From contig CAUJFU010000309.1 in assembly GCA_963169055.1 (NCBI GenBank), forward strand, positions 1-6,692: DNA of 6,692 nt. Reading direction: 5' to 3'. Made by a program: the position numbers and the translations under genes. The first letter of the stretch is position 1, and every line of letters begins with the position of its first letter. Below the pieces are notes generated by a model that was not told the DNA's origin, searched no databases, and saw nothing but the letters and a program-made list of their open reading frames with translations. Source of the stretch: Myxococcota bacterium. Its GTDB lineage: Bacteria > Myxococcota_C > UBA6777. Of the stretch, positions 1 through 5,885 are shown piece by piece.

Positions 1-155
1 CACCTACGCCGCCTCACAGCCCCGTAAAAGCGATCCGTTGAAACAGGCCGTCCGATGCTTGTTTGTGGCAATACTGCCGCGATGCTCGGCGAAACGCGCT
101 TTGCCAAGCACTTTACAATTCAAGGAGATCGCTCTACACACTTCGGGTTGTTTGA

Positions 156-169
156 TTGTGGACCCACAA
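156..169. promoter_or_regulatory. Short inverted repeat upstream of the DUF1338 gene
   Basis: Six-base arms TTGTGG and CCACAA separated by two bases form a near-palindrome about 80 bases before the DUF1338 start. It could be an operator half-site pair or a small hairpin. It is short enough to be chance. The rest of bases 1-233 contains no gene I can support and no convincing -35/-10 pair. Confidence 0.15.
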
Positions 170-233
170 CAGCCTCCCCGCGCTCGGCACAAACCAACGA
201 GCGCGCACAAACGGGCGGATGTTGTTAGCGCAC

Positions 234-240
234 AAGGAAG
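234..240 (+). promoter_or_regulatory. Ribosome binding site of the DUF1338 gene
   Basis: AAGGAAG lies nine bases before the ATG at 250. It supports that start for the DUF1338 protein, whose N-terminus also begins directly with the family's helical start. Confidence 0.6.
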
Positions 241-249
241 TACTCCGAT

Positions 250-1059
250 ATGAATATCCAAAGTTTTTTCAACTACCTCTGGCACGACTATATCGCCATC
301 GCCCCCGCAGCGGGCGCTTTGCACCGCGCCCTCGAAAAACAACGCAGCGAAACCATCCACAACGATCATGTGGCATTTCGCACCTTTGACCTTGCGCCGA
401 TCCACCTCGAAGCCCTCGAACAGCACATCCTCGCCCTCGGTTATACCCGCTACGCGCCTTATCACTTCGCCGAGAAAAAACTTCGGGCCTTCGGATACGT
501 TCACCCCGATCGCTACCAACCCAAGATCTTTTTGAGCGAACTTGAAACACGTTTTTTGAGCGAAACGCTCCAATCCACCGTACGCAAACTCTGTCAACAG
601 ATCGATCCGTCCCGTGTATCGGACCCTTCGATCATGTGGGCAGGCCGCTTGTGGGAACCGATCGATTACGAGACGTATCAAGCGCTGCTCGAAGAAAGCG
701 AATATGCCGCATGGGTCGCTGCGATGGGCTTGCGCGCCAATCACTTTACCGTCGACGTCAACGCCCTCAAGACGCTCCATTCGCTCGAAGAGATGCTCGA
801 TTTCGTCGAGGCCCAAGGATACACCCTCAATACTTCGGGCGGACGCATCAAAGGCTCTCCCGCCGTTCTTCTCGAACAAGGCTCGACGATGGCCGACCAA
901 GTCCCCGTCTCCTTCGCCAACGGCGAGATCCACACCATCCCTTCTTGTTATTATGAGTTTTCTCGGCGCTATCCCGATGCCAACGGCCAGCTATATCAAG
1001 GTTTTGTTGCCGCCAGCGCCGACAAGATCTTTGAATCTACCGACGCCAAAAAAGCGTAG
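250..1059 (+). CDS. DUF1338 / 2-oxoadipate dioxygenase-decarboxylase-like protein
   Basis: A 269-residue protein of the DUF1338 family, which includes HglS/YdcJ. Characterised members are Fe(II) enzymes that convert 2-oxoadipate to 2-hydroxyglutarate with O2 in lysine breakdown, in the cytoplasm. Visible family motifs are NDHVAFRTF (residues 38-46), ANHFTV (163-168), GSPAVLLEQGSTMAD (202-216) and IPSCYYEF (230-237). H40, H165 and E236 are the expected metal triad, and R44, four residues after the first His, matches the substrate-carboxylate arginine of HglS, so the active site looks complete. It is much shorter than Pseudomonas HglS (about 460 residues) and belongs to the short form of the family, so the substrate is not certain. 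It heads an operon with a dehydrogenase 11 bp downstream. Family assignment is firm; the exact reaction is inferred. Confidence 0.9.
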   Translation: MNIQSFFNYLWHDYIAIAPAAGALHRALEKQRSETIHNDHVAFRTFDLAPIHLEALEQHILALGYTRYAPYHFAEKKLRAFGYVHPDRYQPKIFLSELETRFLSETLQSTVRKLCQQIDPSRVSDPSIMWAGRLWEPIDYETYQALLEESEYAAWVAAMGLRANHFTVDVNALKTLHSLEEMLDFVEAQGYTLNTSGGRIKGSPAVLLEQGSTMADQVPVSFANGEIHTIPSCYYEFSRRYPDANGQLYQGFVAASADKIFESTDAKKA

Positions 1060-1070
1060 AGAGACGGCCC

Positions 1071-2273
1071 ATGCAAGCGATCTTTTTTGAAAAATCGATC
1101 CCCAAAGTGCTGTTGACGTTGGCCCTCAAAAAGCTGTGGAAAGGCGCGGTATTTTCGGCGATATCGCCGTTACGCTTCGATACCATCAACGCGACGCAAC
1201 TCCCGGGACCTCGCGGGGTGCGCCTCAAAAATCGCGTCTGCGGGATCTGTGCAAGCGATCTCCATCTGGCTTTTGTCGATATCGATCCCAAAGTCCATCC
1301 TGCCGCATTACCCGGCTATCAACGCATCTACCTTGGGCACGAAGTGGTCAGCGAAGTGACCGAGATCGGCCCCGATGTCACACAACATCAGATCGGCGAT
1401 CGCGTCTTGATGAAGTCTCGTTTCTTGGGGGCCACCTGTGACAGCCAAGAGATATCGCCGCGTTGCCCATCTTGCGAGGCCGGAAACTACGCCCTTTGCT
1501 TCCATCAGTCCGCAGGAAAGGGCATCCAAGGCGCGGGCGGAGGATGGGGCGATGGCTACACTTGCCACGAAACCGAAGTCTGGCCGATCCCCGACGATAT
1601 CGACGATGACAGCGCAGCATTGATCGAGCCGATCGCCTGTGGCGTGCGCGCCGTCCTCCGCCGTCCTCCCAAAGCGGGCGAAAAAGTCCTCGTCCTTGGC
1701 TGCGGAATGATCGGACTTGGCACCCTCCAAGCCCTTCGCGCACTTGCTCCCGATGCCCATCGCTTCGCGGCAGCGCGCTATCCACAACAAGTCCAACTAG
1801 CCCAACGCTACGGTGCTACAGTGCTTTCAGGCCGCGATCTGTTTGAACAAACCGCCCAAGCGACAGGTGCCACCCTCTACAACGGCGACTTTGGCAATCG
1901 CACGATGCTCGGGGGGTTTGATCTGGTCTATGATTGCGTCGGCACCCACGCAACGCTCCAACAAGCTCTCCGCCTCACACGCGCCGGTGGTACGGTCGTT
2001 TTGGAAGGTGTGTTTTTGCATCGAATGCATATCGATCTCACACCTGTCTGGCACCAAGAAGTCGATCTGATCGGCACGGTCGCACACGGGCGCGAGTCTT
2101 GGCAAGGCGAAACCATCGACACCTTTTCGCTCACAGCACGCCTGATCCGTGAAAATAAGATCTCCTGCAAAGACTTGATTACACACCGCTTTCCGCTCGA
2201 ACGATGGAAAGAAGCCATCCAAACTGCCGTAGACAAACGCACCCAGAGCATCAAGGTGGTCTTCGATCTCTGA
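1071..2273 (+). CDS. Zinc-type medium-chain alcohol dehydrogenase
   Basis: A 400-residue medium-chain dehydrogenase/reductase, an NAD(P)-dependent cytoplasmic oxidoreductase of unknown substrate. The GroES-like half holds CGICASDLH (57-65) and GHE (89-91); C60, H90, E91 and E186 (in EPIACG) are the likely catalytic-zinc ligands. A cysteine group C132, C135, C143 matches three of the four structural-zinc ligands, but the first cysteine is C123, giving spacing C-x8-C-x2-C-x7-C instead of C-x2-C-x2-C-x7-C. The Rossmann half has LGCGMIG (209-215). At the end of the second beta strand the usual NAD-binding Asp appears to be A235 followed by R236, which hints at NADP. The N-terminus (MQAIFFEKSIPK) fits a subgroup with a long lead-in, so the ATG at 1071 is kept although only a weak purine-rich RBS precedes it. 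It follows the DUF1338 gene by 11 bp and is probably co-transcribed. Confidence 0.92.
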   Translation: MQAIFFEKSIPKVLLTLALKKLWKGAVFSAISPLRFDTINATQLPGPRGVRLKNRVCGICASDLHLAFVDIDPKVHPAALPGYQRIYLGHEVVSEVTEIGPDVTQHQIGDRVLMKSRFLGATCDSQEISPRCPSCEAGNYALCFHQSAGKGIQGAGGGWGDGYTCHETEVWPIPDDIDDDSAALIEPIACGVRAVLRRPPKAGEKVLVLGCGMIGLGTLQALRALAPDAHRFAAARYPQQVQLAQRYGATVLSGRDLFEQTAQATGATLYNGDFGNRTMLGGFDLVYDCVGTHATLQQALRLTRAGGTVVLEGVFLHRMHIDLTPVWHQEVDLIGTVAHGRESWQGETIDTFSLTARLIRENKISCKDLITHRFPLERWKEAIQTAVDKRTQSIKVVFDL

Positions 2274-2322
2274 GGTCGAAGGTCAAGCCCCACCCAATCA
2301 ACTCGGCCACGCGAGCGCTCTT

Positions 2323-2952
2323 CTATGAGCCGTTGGCAGAGGGTTTATGTGCGCTGCCTGCGTAGATGGGAAAGGGATTCCAAAAGCTCGTCTGGATCGG
2401 GCGAAAGCGCTCGTGCAAAAATCCCGCCTCGGTAAGCAATGCGTGTGGATCGCGATCCAGATGACAACCACCCGCGACTTTTTTCCACACGGGCGTCATC
2501 CAGCGCTGCACCGAACGCATCGCATCGTGGGGTGATGCCGTGTGTTCGATGTAGTGCAAAGCCCCATCAGGCCGCAACACACGAAAGATCTCACGGATCG
2601 CTCGTTGGACTTCGGGGATGGTGCAAAACACCCATGTCACCATCACCGCATCAAAGAACGCATCTGGAAAAGGCAGGTCTTCCGCACCTGTCTGCACAAA
2701 CTCAACAGAGACATTGTGCTGCATGGCCCGTTGTTTGGCGACTTCCAACAAAACAGGATCGGGTTCGATCGCATACAGCGCTTCAACAGGCCCATAATAG
2801 GGAAGATTCAGACCTGTACCCACACCGATCTCCAACACTTTTCCCGATGCGTTTGCGATCGTTCGGCCTCGCAACCGCTCTAGCGGGGACATCACCACTT
2901 CCATCATGTACGCCGAAAACGGCATCTTGGGGCGTTTCGTAGGCACACTCAT
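2323..2952 (-). CDS. Class I SAM methyltransferase, METTL7/TMT1-like
   Basis: A 209-residue SAM-dependent methyltransferase. Motif I is VLEIGVGTG (39-47); E63 in AIEPD is the acidic residue that binds the SAM ribose; GAEDLPFPDAFFD (89-101) and FRVLRPDG (123-130) are the usual later motifs. Several features recall animal METTL7/TMT1 thiol methyltransferases: a Cys after the fourth strand (VTWVFCTI), IEH at 135-137, and GGC-x-L-x-R near 161-167. METTL7 proteins are membrane-attached through an N-terminal helix; here only a short, weakly hydrophobic segment precedes motif I, so this one is probably soluble. An in-frame ATG at 2967 would add five residues, but the GGAG at 2960-2963 is seven bases before the 2952 ATG and favours the shorter form. 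It stands alone, convergent with the dehydrogenase across 49 bp. The substrate is unknown; a thiol is only a suggestion. Confidence 0.88.
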   Translation of the reverse strand: MSVPTKRPKMPFSAYMMEVVMSPLERLRGRTIANASGKVLEIGVGTGLNLPYYGPVEALYAIEPDPVLLEVAKQRAMQHNVSVEFVQTGAEDLPFPDAFFDAVMVTWVFCTIPEVQRAIREIFRVLRPDGALHYIEHTASPHDAMRSVQRWMTPVWKKVAGGCHLDRDPHALLTEAGFLHERFRPIQTSFWNPFPIYAGSAHKPSANGS

Positions 2953-3244
2953 CGCGTCGCTCCACATCGAACTGTCTCTCTCGCAACGCGCCCAAAAGCT
3001 TTCTGTGCTTTTCAGCGCACCTGCTCAAGAGCCACCAAAGGGGCAAATCTTTTCACAACTCGTTCACCGAGCCTTCATAGGCCGTCAAAACAGCCCCGCT
3101 ATCCAAGAAAAGCGTCAGCCCTTGCCAGAACAGAAACGGATCTTGTAGAAGAACCGCCGATCGCGCAGGCGCATAAGACACTCTCGCGCAAAAGACAGGC
3201 AGCGCCCCACGAAAACATCCGTTCGATCCGAGCGAAGGAGTCTC
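2953..3244. other. Divergent intergenic region
   Basis: About 290 bp separate the methyltransferase and prenyltransferase starts, so both promoters should be here. On the minus strand GGAG (2960-2963) sits seven bases before the methyltransferase ATG. On the plus strand TTGCCA (3122-3127) is followed 16 bases later by TGTAGA, a poor sigma70-like match that I do not rely on. No gene, tRNA or strong hairpin was found; short open frames here carry no recognisable protein features. Confidence 0.5.
3234..3240 (+). promoter_or_regulatory. Ribosome binding site of the prenyltransferase gene
   Basis: GAAGGAG is a strong Shine-Dalgarno match but lies only four bases before the ATG at 3245, closer than usual. 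It still supports this start, and the protein's N-terminal extension matches that of Rv1086-type enzymes. Confidence 0.6.
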
Positions 3245-4054
3245 ATGATACGGGAATATCTGTGGTCCAAAACCAAAGAACTACTCAAACAACCCTTTTA
3301 TGCGGCTTACACGGAACGCTTGCAAAGGCAGGCGCAGACGTGGAAGCTGCCTCGCCACGTCGGCATCATCTTGGATGGAAATCGCCGATATGCCCGAAGC
3401 ACCGGCCTTGGGAGCGTAATCGATGGTCATGCACACGGTGCAGACAAGCTCAAAGAAGTGTTGGGTTGGTGCATGGAACTCCAGATCCCGATCATTACGA
3501 TCTGGATCTTTTCGCTCGACAATTTCCAACGCGACAGCGAAGAAGTCCAAGGGCTGTTTCGTTTGATCGAACAAAAAACACACCAACTGCTCGAAGAACC
3601 CGACATCCATAAAAATCGGATGCGCATCCGCTACATCGGGCGATTAAACCTCTTGCCCGACAGCCTCCAGCAAACCATCCAACACGCCGAAAAAACCACC
3701 GAACATTACGACCGTTTCGTACTCAACATCGCCATCGCTTATGGTGGGCGCGAAGAGATCACGGATGCCTTTTGCCGTTATATGCAAAACAACGATCCTG
3801 AACGCAGCCTCCAAGAGGCTTTGCGCGATCTCTCCCCCGAAACCCTCACCCCCTATCTTTACACCGCTGGAATGCCCGACCCCGACTTGATCATCCGAAC
3901 CAGCGGAGAGATCCGACTCTCTGGCTTTTTGCTCTGGCAAAGCGCTTATGCGGAGTATTACTTCTGCGATACCCATTGGCCCGCCTTCCGCAAACTCGAT
4001 CTGTTGCGTGCTGTCCGCTCTTATCACCTCCGCCAACGCCGCTTTGGTCGTTGA
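3245..4054 (+). CDS. uppS: Cis-prenyltransferase (isoprenyl diphosphate synthase)
   Basis: A 269-residue cis-prenyltransferase. The family joins isopentenyl diphosphate units to an allylic diphosphate in Z geometry, most often to make undecaprenyl diphosphate, the carrier for peptidoglycan and O-antigen. Motifs in order: ILDGNRRYAR (42-51) with catalytic D44; GHAHG (61-65); FSLDNFQR (89-96) in place of FSxEN; AYGGREEI (165-172); PDPDLIIRTSGE (211-222); and FLLWQSAYAEYYF (228-240) with E237, the likely metal ligand. All key residues are present. The roughly 36-residue lead before the core, the DGNRR variant, and the ending HWPAFRKLDLLRA with RQRRFGR resemble mycobacterial Rv1086 (short-chain Z-farnesyl diphosphate synthase) more than E. 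coli UppS, so the product may be shorter than C55. It is a single gene, not beside cdsA or dxr, and ends 12 bp from the convergent cytochrome frame. The gene symbol is the family default. Confidence 0.92.
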   Translation: MIREYLWSKTKELLKQPFYAAYTERLQRQAQTWKLPRHVGIILDGNRRYARSTGLGSVIDGHAHGADKLKEVLGWCMELQIPIITIWIFSLDNFQRDSEEVQGLFRLIEQKTHQLLEEPDIHKNRMRIRYIGRLNLLPDSLQQTIQHAEKTTEHYDRFVLNIAIAYGGREEITDAFCRYMQNNDPERSLQEALRDLSPETLTPYLYTAGMPDPDLIIRTSGEIRLSGFLLWQSAYAEYYFCDTHWPAFRKLDLLRAVRSYHLRQRRFGR

Positions 4055-4066
4055 TACGGGACATCT

Positions 4067-4531
4067 CTATTTGAGGTGCTGTAAAAAAGCGATGATATCG
4101 TTGAGATGTTGGGTTGAAAGGACGGTGCTGTAATTGGGCATCACGTTGCGATCTCCCGCCAGTTCGAGCGAATCGGAGCGCAAGATCTTTTGGCGAAAGT
4201 AAGCGTGGTTACGCAAGATCGGCTTTCCACTCGCCAACATCGCAGGGCGTCCATAGATCCCCTTCAAGGTCGGGCCGAGGCTGTCTTCGCCTGTAAACGT
4301 GTGGCACATCGCGCAACCATGCTTTTGCAACAAGGCGAGCGCTCGGGTGCGGATATCAGGGGAAAGGGCGGGTGTTGGAGGGAATTCGGAGGCATCCGCA
4401 GCCGTGGAGGGGCAGGCTTCTTCTTCGGCGATTTCGCTTTTTTTGGATCGAGCGGCTGCGCTTTTTTTGGATGGAGCGGCTGCGCTTTTTTTGGATGGAG
4501 CGGCTGCGCTTTTTTTGGGCTGGGTTATTTC
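4067..4531 (-). CDS. Frame-shifted second cytochrome c domain with Lys/Ala linker
   Basis: An open frame carrying a class I cytochrome c domain: GCAMCH for covalent haem attachment, GPTLKGIYGR, and MPNY with the distal haem-ligand Met. It resembles the haem domain at the end of caa3-type oxidase subunit II. The only conventional start in frame is a TTG at 4333, six residues before CxxCH, which would leave no signal peptide, so that 88-residue protein could not be exported for haem attachment. Upstream of 4333 the frame stays open through a 66-codon linker of Lys, Ala, Pro and Ser, then acidic and Pro-rich residues, with no ATG, GTG or TTG, back to the A10 run where the upstream cytochrome gene ends. 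Removing one A would join the two into a 343-residue dihaem lipoprotein with second haem motif at about 262-266 and Met at about 320. I infer it is the C-terminal half of that protein, expressed by slippage, broken, or split by a sequence error. Confidence 0.7.
   Translation of the reverse strand, partial: EITQPKKSAAAPSKKSAAAPSKKSAAARSKKSEIAEEEACPSTAADASEFPPTPALSPDIRTRALALLQKHGCAMCHTFTGEDSLGPTLKGIYGRPAMLASGKPILRNHAYFRQKILRSDSLELAGDRNVMPNYSTVLSTQHLNDIIAFLQHLK
4436..4519. repeat. 24-bp tandem repeat encoding a Lys/Ala/Pro tether
   Basis: Three full 24-bp periods plus part of a fourth. T7 runs on the plus strand begin at 4438, 4462, 4486 and 4510, exactly 24 bases apart. Read on the minus strand in the second haem domain's frame, each unit encodes SKKSAAAP; the last copy has Arg in place of Pro. 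Because 24 is divisible by three, copy-number change would lengthen or shorten the tether without moving the frame. The plus-strand reading (hydrophobic Phe/Leu/Ala repeats) is an artefact. Confidence 0.9.
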
Positions 4532-5099
4532 ATTTTTTTTTTGTGAGCGAAAGCACGTAATAAGCGAGCGCCCAACGATCTTTGGGTGGGATCTGTACGT
4601 AGGCCACCATCCCAGAAGCGGCGTTTGGCGAGCCCTTGCTCAAGATGCGGTAGATATCAGCAGCTTTGTTTCCGTAGCGGTATCCGCCTGCATAGAAGTT
4701 GGAGGGCTTGATCGGCATGGCGAGTCCTGCGGGGCCATCGCCTTTGCCTTCGTTGCCATGACAAACGGTACAGCCGTTTTGGGTGTAGAGCGTTTTACCA
4801 TGAGCGATTAGGGCGGGTGTTTGGGCGGGTGCGTTGTTGTCGTCGTACACCACGACTTTTTCGACTTTGACACCGGGATACAACACGCGGTGTTTGCTTG
4901 CCGTATCGGTCGCAGAAGTGACTGTTTTGTTTTTGTCTTTGAGCCAAGCCTGCCAGACAGCGGCTTGTGCATCGGGGGGGGTTTGGCAACTAATCAAGCC
5001 AAGGTTGCAAGCACGCTCGTCTTTTTCGCAGCCTGTGAGCGCCAACGCGCCCGACAGGACGAGGCCCAACGCAAAAAGAGTTTGAGAAGTAAAGCGCAT
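4530..5099 (-). CDS. Monohaem cytochrome c lipoprotein
   Basis: A 189-residue lipoprotein cytochrome c, an electron carrier expected to be lipid-anchored on the periplasmic side. Residues 1-24 are a signal peptide ending in the lipobox LTGC (21-24), so C24 would be lipidated. A low-complexity region with two more Cys (31, 38) follows. The haem domain has GCTVCHG (109-115) for haem attachment, GKGDGPAG (118-125), and a GMVAY motif with M164 as probable sixth ligand, then DRWALAYYV (174-182). This arrangement recalls ActE-type cytochromes of alternative complex III and other respiratory monohaem subunits, but no complex genes are visible. An upstream in-frame start at 5174 is rejected because AAAGGA (5108-5113) is eight bases before the 5099 ATG and the signal peptide begins there. 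The gene ends KKK-stop inside an A10 run; a one-base shift there continues into a second haem domain, so the full product may be dihaem. Confidence 0.88.
   Translation of the reverse strand: MRFTSQTLFALGLVLSGALALTGCEKDERACNLGLISCQTPPDAQAAVWQAWLKDKNKTVTSATDTASKHRVLYPGVKVEKVVVYDDNNAPAQTPALIAHGKTLYTQNGCTVCHGNEGKGDGPAGLAMPIKPSNFYAGGYRYGNKAADIYRILSKGSPNAASGMVAYVQIPPKDRWALAYYVLSLTKKK
4533..4542. other. A10/T10 homopolymer at the cytochrome frame junction
   Basis: On the minus strand ten A's run straight into the TGA stop (AAAAAAAAAATGA). The zero frame ends KKK-stop. Loss of one A (or addition of two) opens the frame through the linker and second haem domain. The remaining frame reads ATG-AAA-TAA and ends at once. 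Runs of nine or more A's are known sites of RNA-polymerase slippage and of replication slippage, and are also a common place for sequencing error. Confidence 0.8.
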
Positions 5100-5164
5100 C
5101 GTGTATGTCCTTTCTTTGGGCTCTCTGATCATCGCCAAGATCGCAGCGATCGATGGAAGAGAGC
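5100..5164. promoter_or_regulatory. Short divergent control region
   Basis: Only 65 bp separate the start of the cytochrome gene (minus) from that of the membrane methyltransferase (plus), so their promoters must overlap or lie inside each other's coding sequence. It contains the cytochrome RBS AAAGGA (minus, 5108-5113), the likely methyltransferase RBS GGAAG (plus, 5155-5159), and a cluster of GATC sites at about 5128-5152. No clear -35/-10 pair was found. Confidence 0.4.
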
Positions 5165-5827
5165 ATGATCCCACTACGTTTCGTGCGGCATCTTCTTAAC
5201 GCACACAACGCAGGGATGCAAGAGTCTTTGACGAAACACTTCGCGCAAAAAGCGATCGACCTCGGATGGTCGGGAGGTTGGATGAGCGGTTGGTGGTTGG
5301 TGTTGGTGACCTTTGTGCTCGTGATCTGGGTGGTGATCGATACGTTGCGATGGGGGATATCGCCGATGCCCACGATGGGACGAGCGCGCCAAGCGATGTT
5401 GCAAGCCCTGCCAAGCGATCTAGACGGTGTGATCGTCGAAATGGGCGCAGGATGGGGCGGATTGGCGATCGGGGCATTGCAGCGTTGTCCCAGAGGGCGG
5501 GTCGTGGCGTATGAAGCGGCATGGATTCCTTGGGCGGTGGGGTGGCTGCGAAGCCTTCGATGGCGTGGGCGTTTGCGATGGGAGCGAGCCGATTTCTTTA
5601 CCGCAACGTGGCCGAACGAGACGCAAGCGGTGTTGTGCTACCTTTACCCGGGCGCGATGCGCCGTCTCGCGGACGAGTTGCCACGCCGTCTCCCCGAAGG
5701 GACGTGGGTGATCAGCCATGCCTTTGCCCTTCCGCGCTGGAAACCAGAGAAAACCTTGATCTTGCCCGATCTTTTCCGAACTCCCCTCTACGTCTATCGT
5801 ATCCCTGCCCAACAGCCCGCCGCCTGA
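5165..5827 (+). CDS. Membrane-anchored class I methyltransferase, FAM173-like
   Basis: A 220-residue SAM methyltransferase with one N-terminal membrane segment at about residues 39-60 (WMSGWW then a Leu/Val/Ile run). Motif I is VEMGAGWGG (91-99), with E117 in VAYEAAW as the acidic residue after the second strand, ADFF (142-145), then VLCYLYPGAM (156-165), LPEGTWVISHAFALP (176-190) and a C-terminal LYVYRI. This order, with a membrane helix before the SAM fold, matches bacterial relatives of FAM173/ATPSCKMT, the mitochondrial lysine methyltransferases; the substrate here is unknown. About 15 of 220 residues are Trp, far above normal. An ATG at 5153 adds four residues but has no RBS; GGAAG at 5155-5159, five bases before the 5165 ATG, favours the shorter start. 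It is divergent from the cytochrome gene and 58 bp upstream of the NADAR gene, with which it may be co-transcribed. Confidence 0.82.
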   Translation: MIPLRFVRHLLNAHNAGMQESLTKHFAQKAIDLGWSGGWMSGWWLVLVTFVLVIWVVIDTLRWGISPMPTMGRARQAMLQALPSDLDGVIVEMGAGWGGLAIGALQRCPRGRVVAYEAAWIPWAVGWLRSLRWRGRLRWERADFFTATWPNETQAVLCYLYPGAMRRLADELPRRLPEGTWVISHAFALPRWKPEKTLILPDLFRTPLYVYRIPAQQPAA

Positions 5828-5885
5828 CTTCGTTTCCAACCCCCCTCACACACAAAGCGATGCTCTTTCAAAGGAACAAACAACG

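Noticed and set aside
38-253. A 71-codon plus-strand frame ahead of the DUF1338 gene
   Set aside because: No RBS, no recognisable domain, Cys/Arg-rich random-looking product overlapping the RBS and start of the real gene.
4-933. A 309-codon open frame on the minus strand, longer than the plus-strand gene it covers
   Set aside because: It is antisense to the DUF1338 gene, whose motifs are unmistakable. The antisense product has no recognisable domain and an erratic composition; long antisense frames are expected with this codon use.
1396-1403. GCGATCGC, the cyanobacterial HIP1 octamer
   Set aside because: I noticed only one copy; HIP1 in cyanobacteria occurs many times per window. It is explained by the general GATC excess.
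2439-2942. A 167-codon plus-strand frame
   Set aside because: Shadow of the minus-strand methyltransferase; low-complexity Arg/Ser/His-rich product with no domain.
4067-4333. Second cytochrome domain as an independent 88-residue gene starting at TTG 4333
   Set aside because: No signal peptide, no convincing RBS, and the start falls six residues before the haem motif; the open, linker-like sequence upstream shows the coding region is longer.
4436-4519. CRISPR-like or regulatory direct repeats
   Set aside because: The units are directly adjacent with no spacers and read as an in-frame peptide repeat.
4299-4811. A 170-codon plus-strand frame with repeated hydrophobic FLDGAAAL units
   Set aside because: It is the reverse reading of the Lys/Ala linker repeat and the first cytochrome gene. 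The cytochrome motifs lie on the minus strand.
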